In this document: piece by piece, positions 1-8,586 of the stretch
Position numbering within the stretch: position 1 is the stretch's first letter
How the letters are laid out: every line of letters begins with the position of its first letter
Source: Ruminococcus flavefaciens 007c
GTDB lineage: Bacteria > Bacillota > Clostridia > Oscillospirales > Ruminococcaceae
DNA: 64,000 nucleotides
NCBI RefSeq assembly: GCF_000571935.1
Contig: NZ_ATAX01000016.1
Location: 62,001 to 126,000 of the forward strand
Direction: 5' to 3'
The notes under the pieces: generated by a model
Seen by the model: only the letters and a program-made list of their open reading frames with translations
Databases searched by the model: none
What the model was told of the DNA's origin: nothing
Program-made: the position numbers and the translations under genes

Positions 1-494
1 GTATCGTTTATCTTCCGCACAAATATGCGGACATTTGTATCATTATCTATATCATTGAAGGGACAGCTGAAAAAAGGTGTTACAAGTACGTCAGCAATTA
101 TATACTGCTTCAGCGGCATATCATAGACTTCGTAGGTATTCTTTCCGGTCTCGTTTTTTATCTCAGCAACGATGTTTCTGAATTGTGCGTCGTCGTTTCT
201 GCGGATATTTGAAAGAAACTCCTGCACAAATACCGTTTTCGGAAGTATACCCACACATATCACTACTGCAGTAGCAGCGGCTGTCCATTTGAGTATGGGT
301 ACTATCCTCCGTTTGCCCGTAACGTTCTCAAGGTCGCTTACGGTAAACTCGCTGTCGGAAAAATCCGAATCTGTTTCAGGAAAAGCTCTTGAGGAGATCT
401 TATCGAAACAATCTACATTTGAAGACAGCTCTTTCATTTTTTCCCTGAGCTTCTTCTCGAATTCGGGATCTCCTTTGATATTTTTATCTTTCAC
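1..494 (-). CDS. Anti-sigma-factor-like membrane protein, partial (runs off the left edge)
   Basis: The start is a GTG whose bases overlap the TGA stop of the upstream sigma gene (GTGA), which suggests translational coupling. About 164 residues are visible: a charged cytoplasmic N-terminus (residues 1-60), a single hydrophobic segment near residues 68-85 (begins RIVPILKW), then an extracytoplasmic part continuing past the window edge. One membrane segment directly downstream of an ECF sigma gene is the usual layout of an anti-sigma factor that holds its sigma at the membrane. No zinc-binding (ZAS) motif is visible. The role is inferred from position and topology, not from a recognised domain. 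Confidence 0.6.
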   Translation of the reverse strand, partial: MKDKNIKGDPEFEKKLREKMKELSSNVDCFDKISSRAFPETDSDFSDSEFTVSDLENVTGKRRIVPILKWTAAATAVVICVGILPKTVFVQEFLSNIRRNDDAQFRNIVAEIKNETGKNTYEVYDMPLKQYIIADVLVTPFFSCPFNDIDNDTNVRIFVRKIND

Positions 495-1084
495 TGATCT
501 TCACCTGCCTTTTCCTGTAATATGATGATCGCTTTTTTATACCTTGATTTTGCCGTTGTTTCCGGGCATTTCATTACCTTTGCTATCTGCTTGAACGTAA
601 GCTCGGCACAGCATTTCAGTATCACTGTCTGCCTCTGTACGTCATTGAGATATTTCAGGAGCTGATTTATGTAAATACTGTCCTCGACAGTCTTTTCAGT
701 CTCGCCGTAGCTTTGTATGATATTATCCGCAAGGTCTCTTTTGTATCTGCGGCGAAACTCCAGTGCAACGTTGCGCGCTATTGTAAGGATAAAACCTTTG
801 CCATCTCCTTTTTTTGCTGAAAAACGTTTTACCTGAGTAAGTCTGACAAAGGTCTCTGTAACACAATCCTCCGATAAATGATAATCAGATGTTATTCCGA
901 AGGCCACTGCAAAAACGTTGTCCTTGAACATGGTGTAAAGTCTGCTGAGGCTCTCCTTTGAAGTCGGGCAGCTTATTATAAGCTCATTCACGGTATTATC
1001 CGCTTCAGGTGCTGTCCTTTCATGGGAAAATACAGTAAAAATCGCTCCGTCACCTCCGCTTATATAATGTGTTTCGGCATCCAT
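491..1084 (-). CDS. ECF-type RNA polymerase sigma factor (sigma-70 family)
   Basis: Protein of 197 residues. The open frame extends further upstream, but the ATG at 1084 follows a good ribosome site (GGAAAGGAGTGATAAT) and is preferred. Region 2 is seen around 'LSEDCVTETFVRLTQVKRF' and region 4 near the C-terminus, with a helix-turn-helix of the type 'LTFKQIAKVMKCPETTAKSRYKKA'. Regions 1 and 3 are absent, as in ECF factors. It would direct RNA polymerase to a small regulon and is co-transcribed with the overlapping membrane protein at 1-494. The leader contains a 20-bp perfect palindrome (1155-1174). The signal it answers to is unknown. Confidence 0.85.
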   Translation of the reverse strand: MDAETHYISGGDGAIFTVFSHERTAPEADNTVNELIISCPTSKESLSRLYTMFKDNVFAVAFGITSDYHLSEDCVTETFVRLTQVKRFSAKKGDGKGFILTIARNVALEFRRRYKRDLADNIIQSYGETEKTVEDSIYINQLLKYLNDVQRQTVILKCCAELTFKQIAKVMKCPETTAKSRYKKAIIILQEKAGEDQ

Positions 1085-1154
1085 ATTATCACTCCTTTCC
1101 GTTTTCCCCGATACAGGCCATTTTCCTGACCTGCAAGCTCTTACGGGGATACGT

Positions 1155-1174
1155 TTTATGAAAGCTTTCATAAA
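1155..1174. promoter_or_regulatory. 20-bp perfect palindrome upstream of the ECF sigma gene
   Basis: TTTATGAAAGCTTTCATAAA reads the same on both strands and lies about 70 bp before the sigma start. It could be an operator for a dimeric regulator or a small RNA hairpin in the leader. No matching regulator is in the window. Confidence 0.4.
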
Positions 1175-1258
1175 TAAGTGATTTCAGAAGCCGAAAAAGA
1201 CGATATTATCTCAAAAAATTTTTCAAAATCGTTAGTATTATAAAACAGCGTTTATAAA

Positions 1259-1284
1259 GGCTTTTCAGTTTACTCTGAAAAGCC
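1259..1284. other. Hairpin between divergent genes
   Basis: A 10-bp perfect stem (GGCTTTTCAG / CTGAAAAGCC) with a 6-base loop lies in the gap between the sigma gene and the metal ATPase. On the minus strand it is followed by TTTATAAA, so it may be a weak terminator or attenuator for leftward transcripts. The rest of the gap (1175-1340) is AT-rich with no gene that I can see. Confidence 0.35.
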
Positions 1285-1343
1285 GCTGATACTGTAATTA
1301 TATCATTCGGGCTAAAAAAAATCAAGAAAATTTCTCATAACTC

Positions 1344-1372
1344 TTGACAAATGCGGAATAATGTGGTATATT
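1344..1372 (+). promoter_or_regulatory. SigA promoter of the metal ATPase gene
   Basis: TTGACA (1344-1349), a 17-base spacer, and TATATT (1367-1372). The predicted transcript start falls inside the inverted repeat at 1374-1399. Confidence 0.8.
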
Positions 1373-1373
1373 A

Positions 1374-1399
1374 AACATATGAACAGTTGTTCATATGTT
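1374..1399 (+). promoter_or_regulatory. 12-2-12 inverted repeat, likely ArsR/SmtB-type operator
   Basis: The arms AACATATGAACA and TGTTCATATGTT are perfect reverse complements separated by GT. This 12-2-12 layout with ATGAACA..TGTTCAT cores is characteristic of metal-sensing ArsR/SmtB repressors (CzrA, ZiaR, SmtB). It directly overlaps the -10/+1 region of the ATPase promoter, so a bound repressor would block RNA polymerase. The repressor gene itself is not in the window. Confidence 0.7.
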
Positions 1400-1420
1400 G
1401 TAAGAAAGGACAGTGAGTAT

Positions 1421-3670
1421 ATGGAAAGATACTTTTCTGTTGATAATCTTGACTGCGCACACTGCGGCGCTAAAATAGAAGAAGCCATAAACAAGCTTGA
1501 AGGCGTAGAATCCGCAGTTCTCAATTTTCCTTTAAAGAAGTTCAGAATAAGCGGAGACATCACAGATGAGCTTATCGCTAAAATCAATCAGACAGCAAAC
1601 TCTATTGAAGCAGGCGTTGTTATCACTGCTATCGAGGAGAAGCAGCACAGCAGACGCAGACGCCATGAGCATGAACATCACCATCATGAAGAATGTAACT
1701 ACGGACATGACCACGGACACGAACATCATCACGATGAATGCAGCTGCGTCCATGACCACGGGCATGAACATCATCACGATGAATGCGGCTGTGAGCACGG
1801 ACACACTCATGAACACAGCGAAAAAAGCAGTCTCAGAAATGAGATAATTCCGCTTATCACAGGGGTTATACTCTTTGCAGCTGCTGTTATCAGCAGCAGA
1901 CTAACGGATATCAAGCCTCTTACCGTCGCTCTGTATGCAGGCGCTTATCTTACTCTGGGATATAATGTTCTTATCGCTACATTCAAAAACCTTAGCAGAA
2001 AGAACTTCTTTGACGAGAATTTCCTTATGACAGTTGCTACCGCAGGCGCTTTTGCTCTCGGAGAATACGCCGAGGCTGTGGGAGTTGTATTGTTTTTCCG
2101 CATAGGCGAGCTTTTTGAGGACTACGCTGTTTCCAAGAGCCGAAAGGCTATCACGGATGTTGCTTCTCTCAAGGTCGAGGAAGCCGATATCCTCATAGAC
2201 GGCGAATTCAAAAAGATTAGTTCTGACGAAATAGAGATCGGAGACATTCTGCGCATAAAGCCCGGCGAACGCATTGCTGCCGATGGTGTGGTTGAGACAG
2301 GCAGTTCGAGAATAGATACCTCAGCTATCAACGGTGAACCCGTTCCTGTCAATGTTAACAAAGGTGACAAGGTACTATCGGGGTGCATCAACCTCTCAGA
2401 GACCTTTAATCTCCGTGTAACTGCTGCCGCATCAGACTCTATGATCTCCAAGATCGCAAGAGCCGTCGAAGACGCATCCTCCTCAAAACCAAAGATCGAC
2501 AGGTTCATCACGCGCTTTGCAAAGGTATATACTCCCATTGTTCTTACAATAGCCCTCCTGACTGCAATTACACCTTCAGTCATTACGGGCGAATGGAGCA
2601 AGTGGGTATATTCCGCACTTACCTTCCTTGTTATCAGCTGTCCCTGCGCACTGGTGCTCAGCGTGCCTCTTGCGTACTTTTCAGGTATCGGCGCTGCTTC
2701 AAAGCTGGGTATACTCTTCAAGGGTGGCAATGCTGTGGAGGCTCTCGGAAAAGTCAAGGTCATAGCCTTCGATAAGACAGGTACGCTTACAAACGGAGTG
2801 TTTACCGTTACAGAAGTAAGCTCCTGCGGCGGAATGAGCAACGAAGAGCTGCTCGCCGTATGCGGCAGCTGCGAGCAGAACTCCACTCACCCTGTGGCGG
2901 AAAGTATCGTGGACTACTGCATAGGTAAGAATATCAGCCTTTATGATACCGAAAAAAGCTCTGAGCTTGCAGGAAAAGGCGTTTCGACTATACTTCGCGG
3001 GAAAAATGTGCTTTGCGGCAATGAAAAGCTTATGGCCGAAAACGGCATAAATGTGCCCGAAGCTGCTGTCTGCGGAAGTGTGGTATATGTAGCCGTTGAT
3101 GGCGTCATACAGGGCAGGATCATTGTTTCAGACACTATTAAAAAGTCATCCGCAGCAGCTGTTTCACAGCTGAAGGCTATGGGTATCAGGACTGCAATGC
3201 TTACAGGCGATAAATCAGAAAACGCCGAAGCAGTAGCAAAGCAGCTGGGTATTGACAGCTTCAGCGGTGATCTGCTCCCTGACGGAAAGCTTGAGGAAAT
3301 AGAGCGTATCCGCGGAGAAAACGGCGCTGTAATGTTTGTGGGAGACGGCTTCAACGACGGGCCGGTCCTTGCCGGTGCAGATGTGGGCGGAGCTATGCAG
3401 AGCGGCTCAGATCTTGCACTGGAAGCAGCTGATGCTGTATTCATGAATTCAGAGCCCGAGGCTGTTGTAAGGTCAAAAAGAATAGCCGACAAGACATTGC
3501 GCATATCCTATGAAAACATAATCTTCGCACTGGCGGTCAAGGCGGCAGTGCTTCTGCTGGGACTTTTAGGACATCCCAATATGTGGCTGGCGGTATTTGC
3601 TGACTCCGGTACTGCAATGCTGCTTATCCTCAATTCCGTAAGGATACTCAATACAAGAAAATACAGATGA
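1421..3670 (+). CDS. zntA: Zn2+/Cd2+/Pb2+-exporting P1B-type ATPase with His-rich metal-binding region
   Basis: Protein of 749 residues. The ATG at 1421 follows AAGAAAGGA; a longer reading would start inside the promoter and operator. An N-terminal heavy-metal-associated domain has the LDCAHCG motif (Cys12, Cys15). Residues about 85-150 form a His-rich stretch made of repeats such as HDHGHEHHHDEC. Membrane helices follow, with the transport motif SCPCAL near residue 406, the phosphorylation motif DKTGT near 451, THPVAES, and GDGFNDGP near 641. CPC with DCxxC points to zinc/cadmium/lead rather than copper specificity. It pumps metal out across the cytoplasmic membrane. Control by a metal-sensing repressor is inferred from the operator at 1374-1399. 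The gene is monocistronic, with a terminator at 3674-3712. Confidence 0.93.
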   Translation: MERYFSVDNLDCAHCGAKIEEAINKLEGVESAVLNFPLKKFRISGDITDELIAKINQTANSIEAGVVITAIEEKQHSRRRRHEHEHHHHEECNYGHDHGHEHHHDECSCVHDHGHEHHHDECGCEHGHTHEHSEKSSLRNEIIPLITGVILFAAAVISSRLTDIKPLTVALYAGAYLTLGYNVLIATFKNLSRKNFFDENFLMTVATAGAFALGEYAEAVGVVLFFRIGELFEDYAVSKSRKAITDVASLKVEEADILIDGEFKKISSDEIEIGDILRIKPGERIAADGVVETGSSRIDTSAINGEPVPVNVNKGDKVLSGCINLSETFNLRVTAAASDSMISKIARAVEDASSSKPKIDRFITRFAKVYTPIVLTIALLTAITPSVITGEWSKWVYSALTFLVISCPCALVLSVPLAYFSGIGAASKLGILFKGGNAVEALGKVKVIAFDKTGTLTNGVFTVTEVSSCGGMSNEELLAVCGSCEQNSTHPVAESIVDYCIGKNISLYDTEKSSELAGKGVSTILRGKNVLCGNEKLMAENGINVPEAAVCGSVVYVAVDGVIQGRIIVSDTIKKSSAAAVSQLKAMGIRTAMLTGDKSENAEAVAKQLGIDSFSGDLLPDGKLEEIERIRGENGAVMFVGDGFNDGPVLAGADVGGAMQSGSDLALEAADAVFMNSEPEAVVRSKRIADKTLRISYENIIFALAVKAAVLLLGLLGHPNMWLAVFADSGTAMLLILNSVRILNTRKYR

Positions 3671-3673
3671 GCA

Positions 3674-3712
3674 AGAGAGGCTTTCTTCAGGAAGCCTCCT
3701 CTACAATTTTTA
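3674..3712 (+). terminator. Rho-independent terminator after the metal ATPase gene
   Basis: Imperfect stem AGAGAGGCTTTC / GAAGCCTCCTCT with loop TTCAG, followed by a T-rich tract (ACAATTTTTACTG). Confidence 0.6.
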
Positions 3713-3817
3713 CTGTTTTTTTCAACAGATATATTTAATTATAAACATATTGTCGAATTTGATGTTGATAACTCTCCGCTTCCCGGCATTATATTCTGCA
3801 ATAATAATCGAGGTGAT

Positions 3818-4555
3818 ATGATGAAAGTACTGCAAATATCGGAATACAGCCATTTTATCAAGAATGCAAGGGAGCTTCCCTTCGGAAGGGTATATCCGCT
3901 GTCCGTTGCAGAGGGATTTCAGAGCGGTATGATATACAGCTCCGCAAACTGTGTGTTATTCCGACACAAATACAATTATTCTTATATATGGGGTACTCCC
4001 GGCGAAACTCAGCTCCGAAGCATATATGAGCTGATAATAAACAGCGGAATGAAGCTTATGTTCGCTGATGCACATATTTGCAGCCTGTTTTCGGAATGGG
4101 GCGGCGTAACTCTCATACCGCGAAATAATTACAGCTATCCACATGACTCTGCCCCAAAATTCGTTCTTCCTGAGGGCTTTTCCGTAAAAGACATTGACAA
4201 CGGGCTCTTTGACAGGCTGAAAGGCAGAGTGACTCCTTCCCTTTTCTGGGATGATCCCGAACAATTCAGAAAATACGGCAAGGGTATCTGCATAATGCAC
4301 GGCGATGAACCCGCTTCATGGGCTTTCACAGCAGGCGTCAGCAGTGAGGAATGTGACATAGGCATTGAAACAGCAGAGCCTTTCCGTCACCGCGGACTTG
4401 CTTATGCAGCAGCTTCTGCTTTAATAAGTGAAATACTCCCGAAAAAACGTCCCCTATGGTCATGCCAGCAGTCAAACAGGGGCTCTGCCTGTATAGCGGA
4501 AAAGCTGGGATTTGTAAAAACATACGAGTACATTATGATAAGAAAAGCAGACTGA
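3818..4555 (+). CDS. GNAT-family N-acetyltransferase
   Basis: Protein of 245 residues. Two ATG codons are in tandem (3818, 3821) behind AATCGAGGTG; either could be used. The C-terminal half carries the GNAT fold: an acetyl-CoA loop around 'TAEPFRHRGLAYAAASAL' (R/Q-x-x-G-x-A type) and a final 'GSACIAEKLGFVKTYEY' strand-helix typical of the family. The N-terminal 130 residues lack a clear motif and resemble GNAT_acetyltran-type proteins. The substrate cannot be predicted. It stands alone, flanked by terminators on both sides. Confidence 0.75.
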   Translation: MMKVLQISEYSHFIKNARELPFGRVYPLSVAEGFQSGMIYSSANCVLFRHKYNYSYIWGTPGETQLRSIYELIINSGMKLMFADAHICSLFSEWGGVTLIPRNNYSYPHDSAPKFVLPEGFSVKDIDNGLFDRLKGRVTPSLFWDDPEQFRKYGKGICIMHGDEPASWAFTAGVSSEECDIGIETAEPFRHRGLAYAAASALISEILPKKRPLWSCQQSNRGSACIAEKLGFVKTYEYIMIRKAD

Positions 4556-4593
4556 GCTTCCTTCAGTCTGCTGCCCTTAGCAGAAAAAGTGGT

Positions 4594-4629
4594 TTACCGA
4601 GCCTGAAATTACGGGCTCGGTAATTTTAT
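4594..4629 (+). terminator. Terminator after the GNAT gene
   Basis: A 10-bp perfect stem (TTACCGAGCC / GGCTCGGTAA) around an A/T loop, followed by TTTTATG. Confidence 0.75.
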
Positions 4630-4723
4630 GCCGTGATTTAGCCCGATATTGCTCCCCTTTGAGAGCTTTTTCTGTAACTCTTTCCCGCTCCGAAGCATAT
4701 AATAACAAGAAAGGAGTGATGTT

Positions 4724-5068
4724 ATGGAAAATGCCGAGATAACCGCACTTGCCGTGGTAGCCTTCATTGCCGTTCTGGAGATATGCTGCTTTTTCATATG
4801 CTCAAGGCTCCGCGGAAAGAGCTACCCTCTTTGCACTGTACTGCCTATATTTGCAGAAGATGATGAGCTGGAAAGGCGCCTTGAATACATAGGCACTCTC
4901 ATAGAGGACGGAAGCTCCTGCGTGGAAACCCTTATCCTTCTTGACTGCGGAGGAAGTGACGGGCAGATCGAGCTTTGCAGAGAATTCTGCTCTCATTTCC
5001 GCTCTGCCGAGCTGCTGGCTCAGGAGGATATTGAAGACGCCATGAGAAGATTTATTCACCTCTCATAA
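4724..5068 (+). CDS. Small membrane-anchored protein of unknown function
   Basis: Protein of 114 residues with a strong ribosome site (AGAAAGGAGTGATGTT) before ATG. One hydrophobic segment spans residues 6-28 (begins ITALAVVAFIAV). The rest is a soluble acidic domain with 'ETLILLDCGGSDGQIELCREFC', which faintly recalls the nucleotide-binding start of family 2 glycosyltransferases but is far too short to be an enzyme. A possible -10 (TATAAT, 4698-4703) lies upstream without a good -35. It precedes recD2 on the same strand, but recD2 has its own promoter. I do not recognise a family. Confidence 0.65.
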   Translation: MENAEITALAVVAFIAVLEICCFFICSRLRGKSYPLCTVLPIFAEDDELERRLEYIGTLIEDGSSCVETLILLDCGGSDGQIELCREFCSHFRSAELLAQEDIEDAMRRFIHLS

Positions 5069-5108
5069 CAGATTTATCTTACAAAAAGGAAAATTCTTCA
5101 CGCGGCTG

Positions 5109-5137
5109 TTGCTTTTTATACAACTTTATGTTATAAT
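5109..5137 (+). promoter_or_regulatory. Promoter of recD2-mreB
   Basis: TTGCTT (5109-5114), a 17-base spacer, and TATAAT (5132-5137), about 35 bases before the recD2 start. Confidence 0.65.
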
Positions 5138-5171
5138 GTAAGATGTATTTTTATGTGCAGAGGTGAAAACG

Positions 5172-7394
5172 GTGGAGCATGAGGTCCTTCACATAGAGGG
5201 CACTGTGGAAGATGTCCTGTTCAAAAATGAAAATAACGGCTATATCGTTCTGGACCTCGACGCAGGCGGCGAGCTCATAACCGTTGTGGGAGAGCTGGGC
5301 GACATCGAGGAGGGTGAAGGCCTTATACTCGAGGGAAGCTATATCACACATCCGCGGTTCGGCACTCAGTTCAGTGCGGTATACTGCGAAAGGAAACTCC
5401 CCGAAACTGTTGTAAACATCGAAAAGTACCTCGCCTCGGGAGCTGTAAAAGGAATCGGTCCCGGACTTGCAAAAAAGATAGTGGACGTATTCGGTGAGAG
5501 GACTCTCGACATTATGGAGAATGCCCCCTTCCGTCTGGCCGAGATAAAGGGTATATCACCTAAAAAATGCGATGAGATAGCCGCTGAGGCTCAGAAGCTT
5601 TTCTGCCTGAGAAATCTCATGTCTTTTCTGTCGCAGTATGAGGTAAAGTCCCGCTTTGCCATGAATACCTACAGGAAATACGGATCGGACGCTATGACGC
5701 TGCTTCGACTCAATCCTTATCTGCTCTGCGGCGACTATATTGAACTCGATTTCGCAAAAGCAGATACAATTGCTCACGATATGCACATAGCCCGCAATGA
5801 CAACAAGCGTATAACAGCGGGAGTACAGTACATACTCCGCGCCAACGGCGGAATAGGTCATACCTGCCTGCCTCTGGAGGTGCTGGCAAAAAAGACTCAG
5901 GACACCCTCGGCATCACCGAAAGCGACTTTTACAGCGCATACAACGCCGCTATCGAAGATAACGAGCTCTTTGAATATGTAAAGAACGAGATAGAATTCG
6001 TATATCTCCCCGATTACTTCTACGCGGAAAGCTTCATTGCAGACAGGATACACGTACTCAGGGATTTCTCCTCTCCCGAGGACTTCGATTACGATCTCCT
6101 TATAGATATCGAAGAGGAAGAGCATAACATAAAATACGAAAAGCTACAGCGGCAGGCTATAACCACCGCTGTTTCACGGGGACTAATGGTGCTGACAGGC
6201 GGTCCAGGTACAGGTAAGACCACCACCCTGAACGCTATGATCTCTATATTCGAAAAAAAAGGCATGAAGGTGCTGCTTGCAGCTCCTACGGGAAGAGCCG
6301 CCAAGCGTATGTCCGACCTGGCAGGCTGCGAGGCAAAGACAATACACCGTCTCCTTGAAGTTGTATACGACTCGGGAGACAGACTGACATTTGCTCATAA
6401 TGAGAATAATCCCCTGGACTGCGATGTGCTCATCATAGATGAGATGTCAATGGTAGACGTAGTACTTTTTGAGAAGCTGCTCAGGGCGGTACGCCTCGGG
6501 TGCAGGCTCATTATGGTGGGCGACAGCGATCAGCTGCCGTCAGTAGGCGCAGGAAATCTTCTGGGAGATATTATCGACAGTAAGATAGTTCCCGTTACAG
6601 AGTTGAAGGAGATCTTCCGTCAGGCTCAGAAAAGCTGCATAGTCACCAATGCCCATAAGATAGTCGCAGGAGAATACCCCGACCTCACCCGTAAGGACAG
6701 CGACTTTTTCTTCTTCAAGCGCACCGATTATCAGCAGGCACTGAAGCTTATCGTCGATCTGGCAAAGACAAGGCTCCCCAAAGCTTACGGCTACTCCCCC
6801 ACCGAGGATATTCAGATACTCACCCCTTCAAAAAAAGGCGTCACGGGTACCGTTGAGCTGAACAAGCTGCTTCAGGACGAGCTCAACCCACCTGCTAAAA
6901 ACAAACAGGAGAAAAAGGGCTATGTCTATACCTACCGCGAAGGTGACAAGGTCATGCAGACACGTAATAATTACGACATTACATGGTCAAAGGACGGCGA
7001 ACAGGGCGCAGGTATCTTCAACGGCGACATCGGCCGCATAATAAGCATCGACAACAGAAGCTCCCTTGCCGTTATCGACTTTGACGGCAGGAAGGCTACA
7101 TATACCTTTGATCTGCTTTCACAGGTGGACTTGGCTTACGCAGTAACCGTACATAAAAGTCAGGGCTGCGAATTTGAAGCTGTGATACTCCCTATCATGG
7201 GCGGCTTCGATAAGCTGTGCTACAGGAACCTCCTGTATACAGCGGTCACAAGAGCAAAAAAGCTCCTTATACTCATAGGTACAGAGGAGCATATAAATAA
7301 AATGGTAGACAACAACAAGCGCACAAGGCGTTACACCTGCCTGCGCCATATGCTTTCAGGGAAATCTAAGACAAGCTCTCCCTTCGGGCAGTAA
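5172..7394 (+). CDS. recD2: RecD2-like ATP-dependent DNA helicase (SF1B)
   Basis: About 740 residues. A GTG at 5163 is in frame, but the GTG at 5172 sits six bases behind AGAGGTG and is preferred. The N-terminal region holds an OB-like segment and helix-hairpin-helix repeats ('GAVKGIGPGLAKKIVDVFGE', 'IKGISPKKCDEI'), the mark of RecD2 as opposed to RecBCD-bound RecD. The helicase core has Walker A GGPGTGKTTT (from about residue 343), Walker B 'VLIIDEMSMVD', 'GDSDQLPSVGAGN', and a C-terminal UvrD-like 'YAVTVHKSQGCEFEAV' followed by 'LLYTAVTRAKKLLIL'. RecD2 is a 5'-3' helicase in replication-linked repair. It is probably co-transcribed with mreB, 15 bases downstream. Confidence 0.95.
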   Translation: MEHEVLHIEGTVEDVLFKNENNGYIVLDLDAGGELITVVGELGDIEEGEGLILEGSYITHPRFGTQFSAVYCERKLPETVVNIEKYLASGAVKGIGPGLAKKIVDVFGERTLDIMENAPFRLAEIKGISPKKCDEIAAEAQKLFCLRNLMSFLSQYEVKSRFAMNTYRKYGSDAMTLLRLNPYLLCGDYIELDFAKADTIAHDMHIARNDNKRITAGVQYILRANGGIGHTCLPLEVLAKKTQDTLGITESDFYSAYNAAIEDNELFEYVKNEIEFVYLPDYFYAESFIADRIHVLRDFSSPEDFDYDLLIDIEEEEHNIKYEKLQRQAITTAVSRGLMVLTGGPGTGKTTTLNAMISIFEKKGMKVLLAAPTGRAAKRMSDLAGCEAKTIHRLLEVVYDSGDRLTFAHNENNPLDCDVLIIDEMSMVDVVLFEKLLRAVRLGCRLIMVGDSDQLPSVGAGNLLGDIIDSKIVPVTELKEIFRQAQKSCIVTNAHKIVAGEYPDLTRKDSDFFFFKRTDYQQALKLIVDLAKTRLPKAYGYSPTEDIQILTPSKKGVTGTVELNKLLQDELNPPAKNKQEKKGYVYTYREGDKVMQTRNNYDITWSKDGEQGAGIFNGDIGRIISIDNRSSLAVIDFDGRKATYTFDLLSQVDLAYAVTVHKSQGCEFEAVILPIMGGFDKLCYRNLLYTAVTRAKKLLILIGTEEHINKMVDNNKRTRRYTCLRHMLSGKSKTSSPFGQ

Positions 7395-7409
7395 GAAAGG
7401 AAGATAAAA

Positions 7410-8429
7410 ATGGCAAATACAGACATCGGTATTGATCTGGGCACCTCAAATATCGTTATGACCATGGGAAACAAGGGCGTTGTGCTCAGCGAGCCCTCGG
7501 TCATCGCATACAACACAAGAACGGAAAGAGTGCTTGCCGTCGGTAAAGAAGCCTATGAAATGATAGGCAGAAATCCCGACTATATCGCTGTTAAGCGTCC
7601 CATAAGCGAGGGCGTGATCTCCGATGACGACCTCACCCACAGCATGATACGCGAATTCATACTCAAAGTAACAGGCAGACAGCTCATGAAGCCGCGTATA
7701 GTTATATGTATCCCGTCTTTCATAACCGACATCGAGAGCCGTGCCGTGGTAGATGCCGCAAAGAGCGCAGGTTCAAGGCAGGTATACCTCATACAGGAGC
7801 CTATTGCTGCTATGATAGGCGCAGGCGTCAATATCACCAAGGCAAAGGGACATATGATCGTTGATATTGGCGGCGGTACTACAGATGTTGCAATAGTTTC
7901 CATGAACGGCGTTGTCACCTCCCATACCGTCAAGGTGGCAGGAAACTCCATAGACCGTTCCATAATAAAGTATATGCAGAACAAATACAAGCTTCTCATA
8001 GGTGAAAGAACCGCCGAGAAGGTAAAGATAGAGCTCTGCAACCTCTACGATCCCAGTGACGAGATGACTTACCTCGTAAAGGGAAGAAGTCTCCTCAAGG
8101 GACTCCCCGCTCAGGTGCTCCTCAGCGAAACAGAGCTTTTTGAGGCCATTGAGGACGATACTTTCACTATCATGGAGGCTATAAGAAAAGTCCTCGAGGA
8201 CGCTCCCCCGGAGCTTGTAGGAGACATCTATGATAACGGCCTCCTGCTCACAGGCGGCGGCGCTCTGCTGGGCGGACTTACTCAGCTTATAAAGCGTACT
8301 CTCGGCATAAGCTGCAATATCGCAAAGGACTCGATAAACTGCGTTGCCAAGGGCACAGGCATGGCATTCGGAAGAATGACTACCCTCCTGGACGGCTTTG
8401 AGGCTGCTACAGTCTATAAGTACAGATAA
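7410..8429 (+). CDS. mreB: MreB/Mbl-like actin homologue, cell-shape determinant
   Basis: Protein of 339 residues, behind GAAAGGAAG. The actin-fold motifs are intact: phosphate 1 'DIGIDLGTSNI', connect and phosphate 2 'MIVDIGGGTTDVAIVS', and adenosine 'LLLTGGGALLGGL'. The membrane-bound filament directs elongation-mode peptidoglycan synthesis. There is no mreC or mreD nearby; the only partner is recD2 upstream. That isolation resembles the mbl or mreBH paralogues of Bacillus more than a canonical mreBCD cluster. Which paralogue this is cannot be decided from the window. Confidence 0.9.
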   Translation: MANTDIGIDLGTSNIVMTMGNKGVVLSEPSVIAYNTRTERVLAVGKEAYEMIGRNPDYIAVKRPISEGVISDDDLTHSMIREFILKVTGRQLMKPRIVICIPSFITDIESRAVVDAAKSAGSRQVYLIQEPIAAMIGAGVNITKAKGHMIVDIGGGTTDVAIVSMNGVVTSHTVKVAGNSIDRSIIKYMQNKYKLLIGERTAEKVKIELCNLYDPSDEMTYLVKGRSLLKGLPAQVLLSETELFEAIEDDTFTIMEAIRKVLEDAPPELVGDIYDNGLLLTGGGALLGGLTQLIKRTLGISCNIAKDSINCVAKGTGMAFGRMTTLLDGFEAATVYKYR

Positions 8430-8436
8430 AACTATA

Positions 8437-8470
8437 AAAACAGCTCTTCTCATATGAGAAGAGCTGTTTT
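8437..8470 (+). terminator. Terminator of recD2-mreB
   Basis: A perfect palindromic hairpin (AAAACAGCTCTTCTC with its complement around ATAT) ending in TTTT. Confidence 0.85.
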
Positions 8471-8520
8471 GTATCCGATTGCCCGACTCGTGATAATGCA
8501 CCTATAACTATAATTACGGA

Positions 8521-8549
8521 TTGACTTTAAAAAACAAGTGTGATATAAT
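8521..8549 (+). promoter_or_regulatory. Promoter of pta
   Basis: TTGACT (8521-8526), a 17-base spacer, and TATAAT (8544-8549). The GGAGGT ribosome site follows at about 8573. Confidence 0.85.
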
Positions 8550-8586
8550 TATACAGTAAAAATATTTTTTATGGAGGTCTCTAACA

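Noticed and set aside
2122..2886. Long minus-strand frame inside the metal ATPase gene
   Set aside because: Antisense to conserved P-type ATPase motifs, no ribosome site, Ser/Thr-rich composition typical of a reverse frame.
4724..5068. Small protein considered as a truncated glycosyltransferase
   Set aside because: Only one short stretch resembles the GT-A start; there is no DxD motif and the ribosome site and length suggest an intact small gene.
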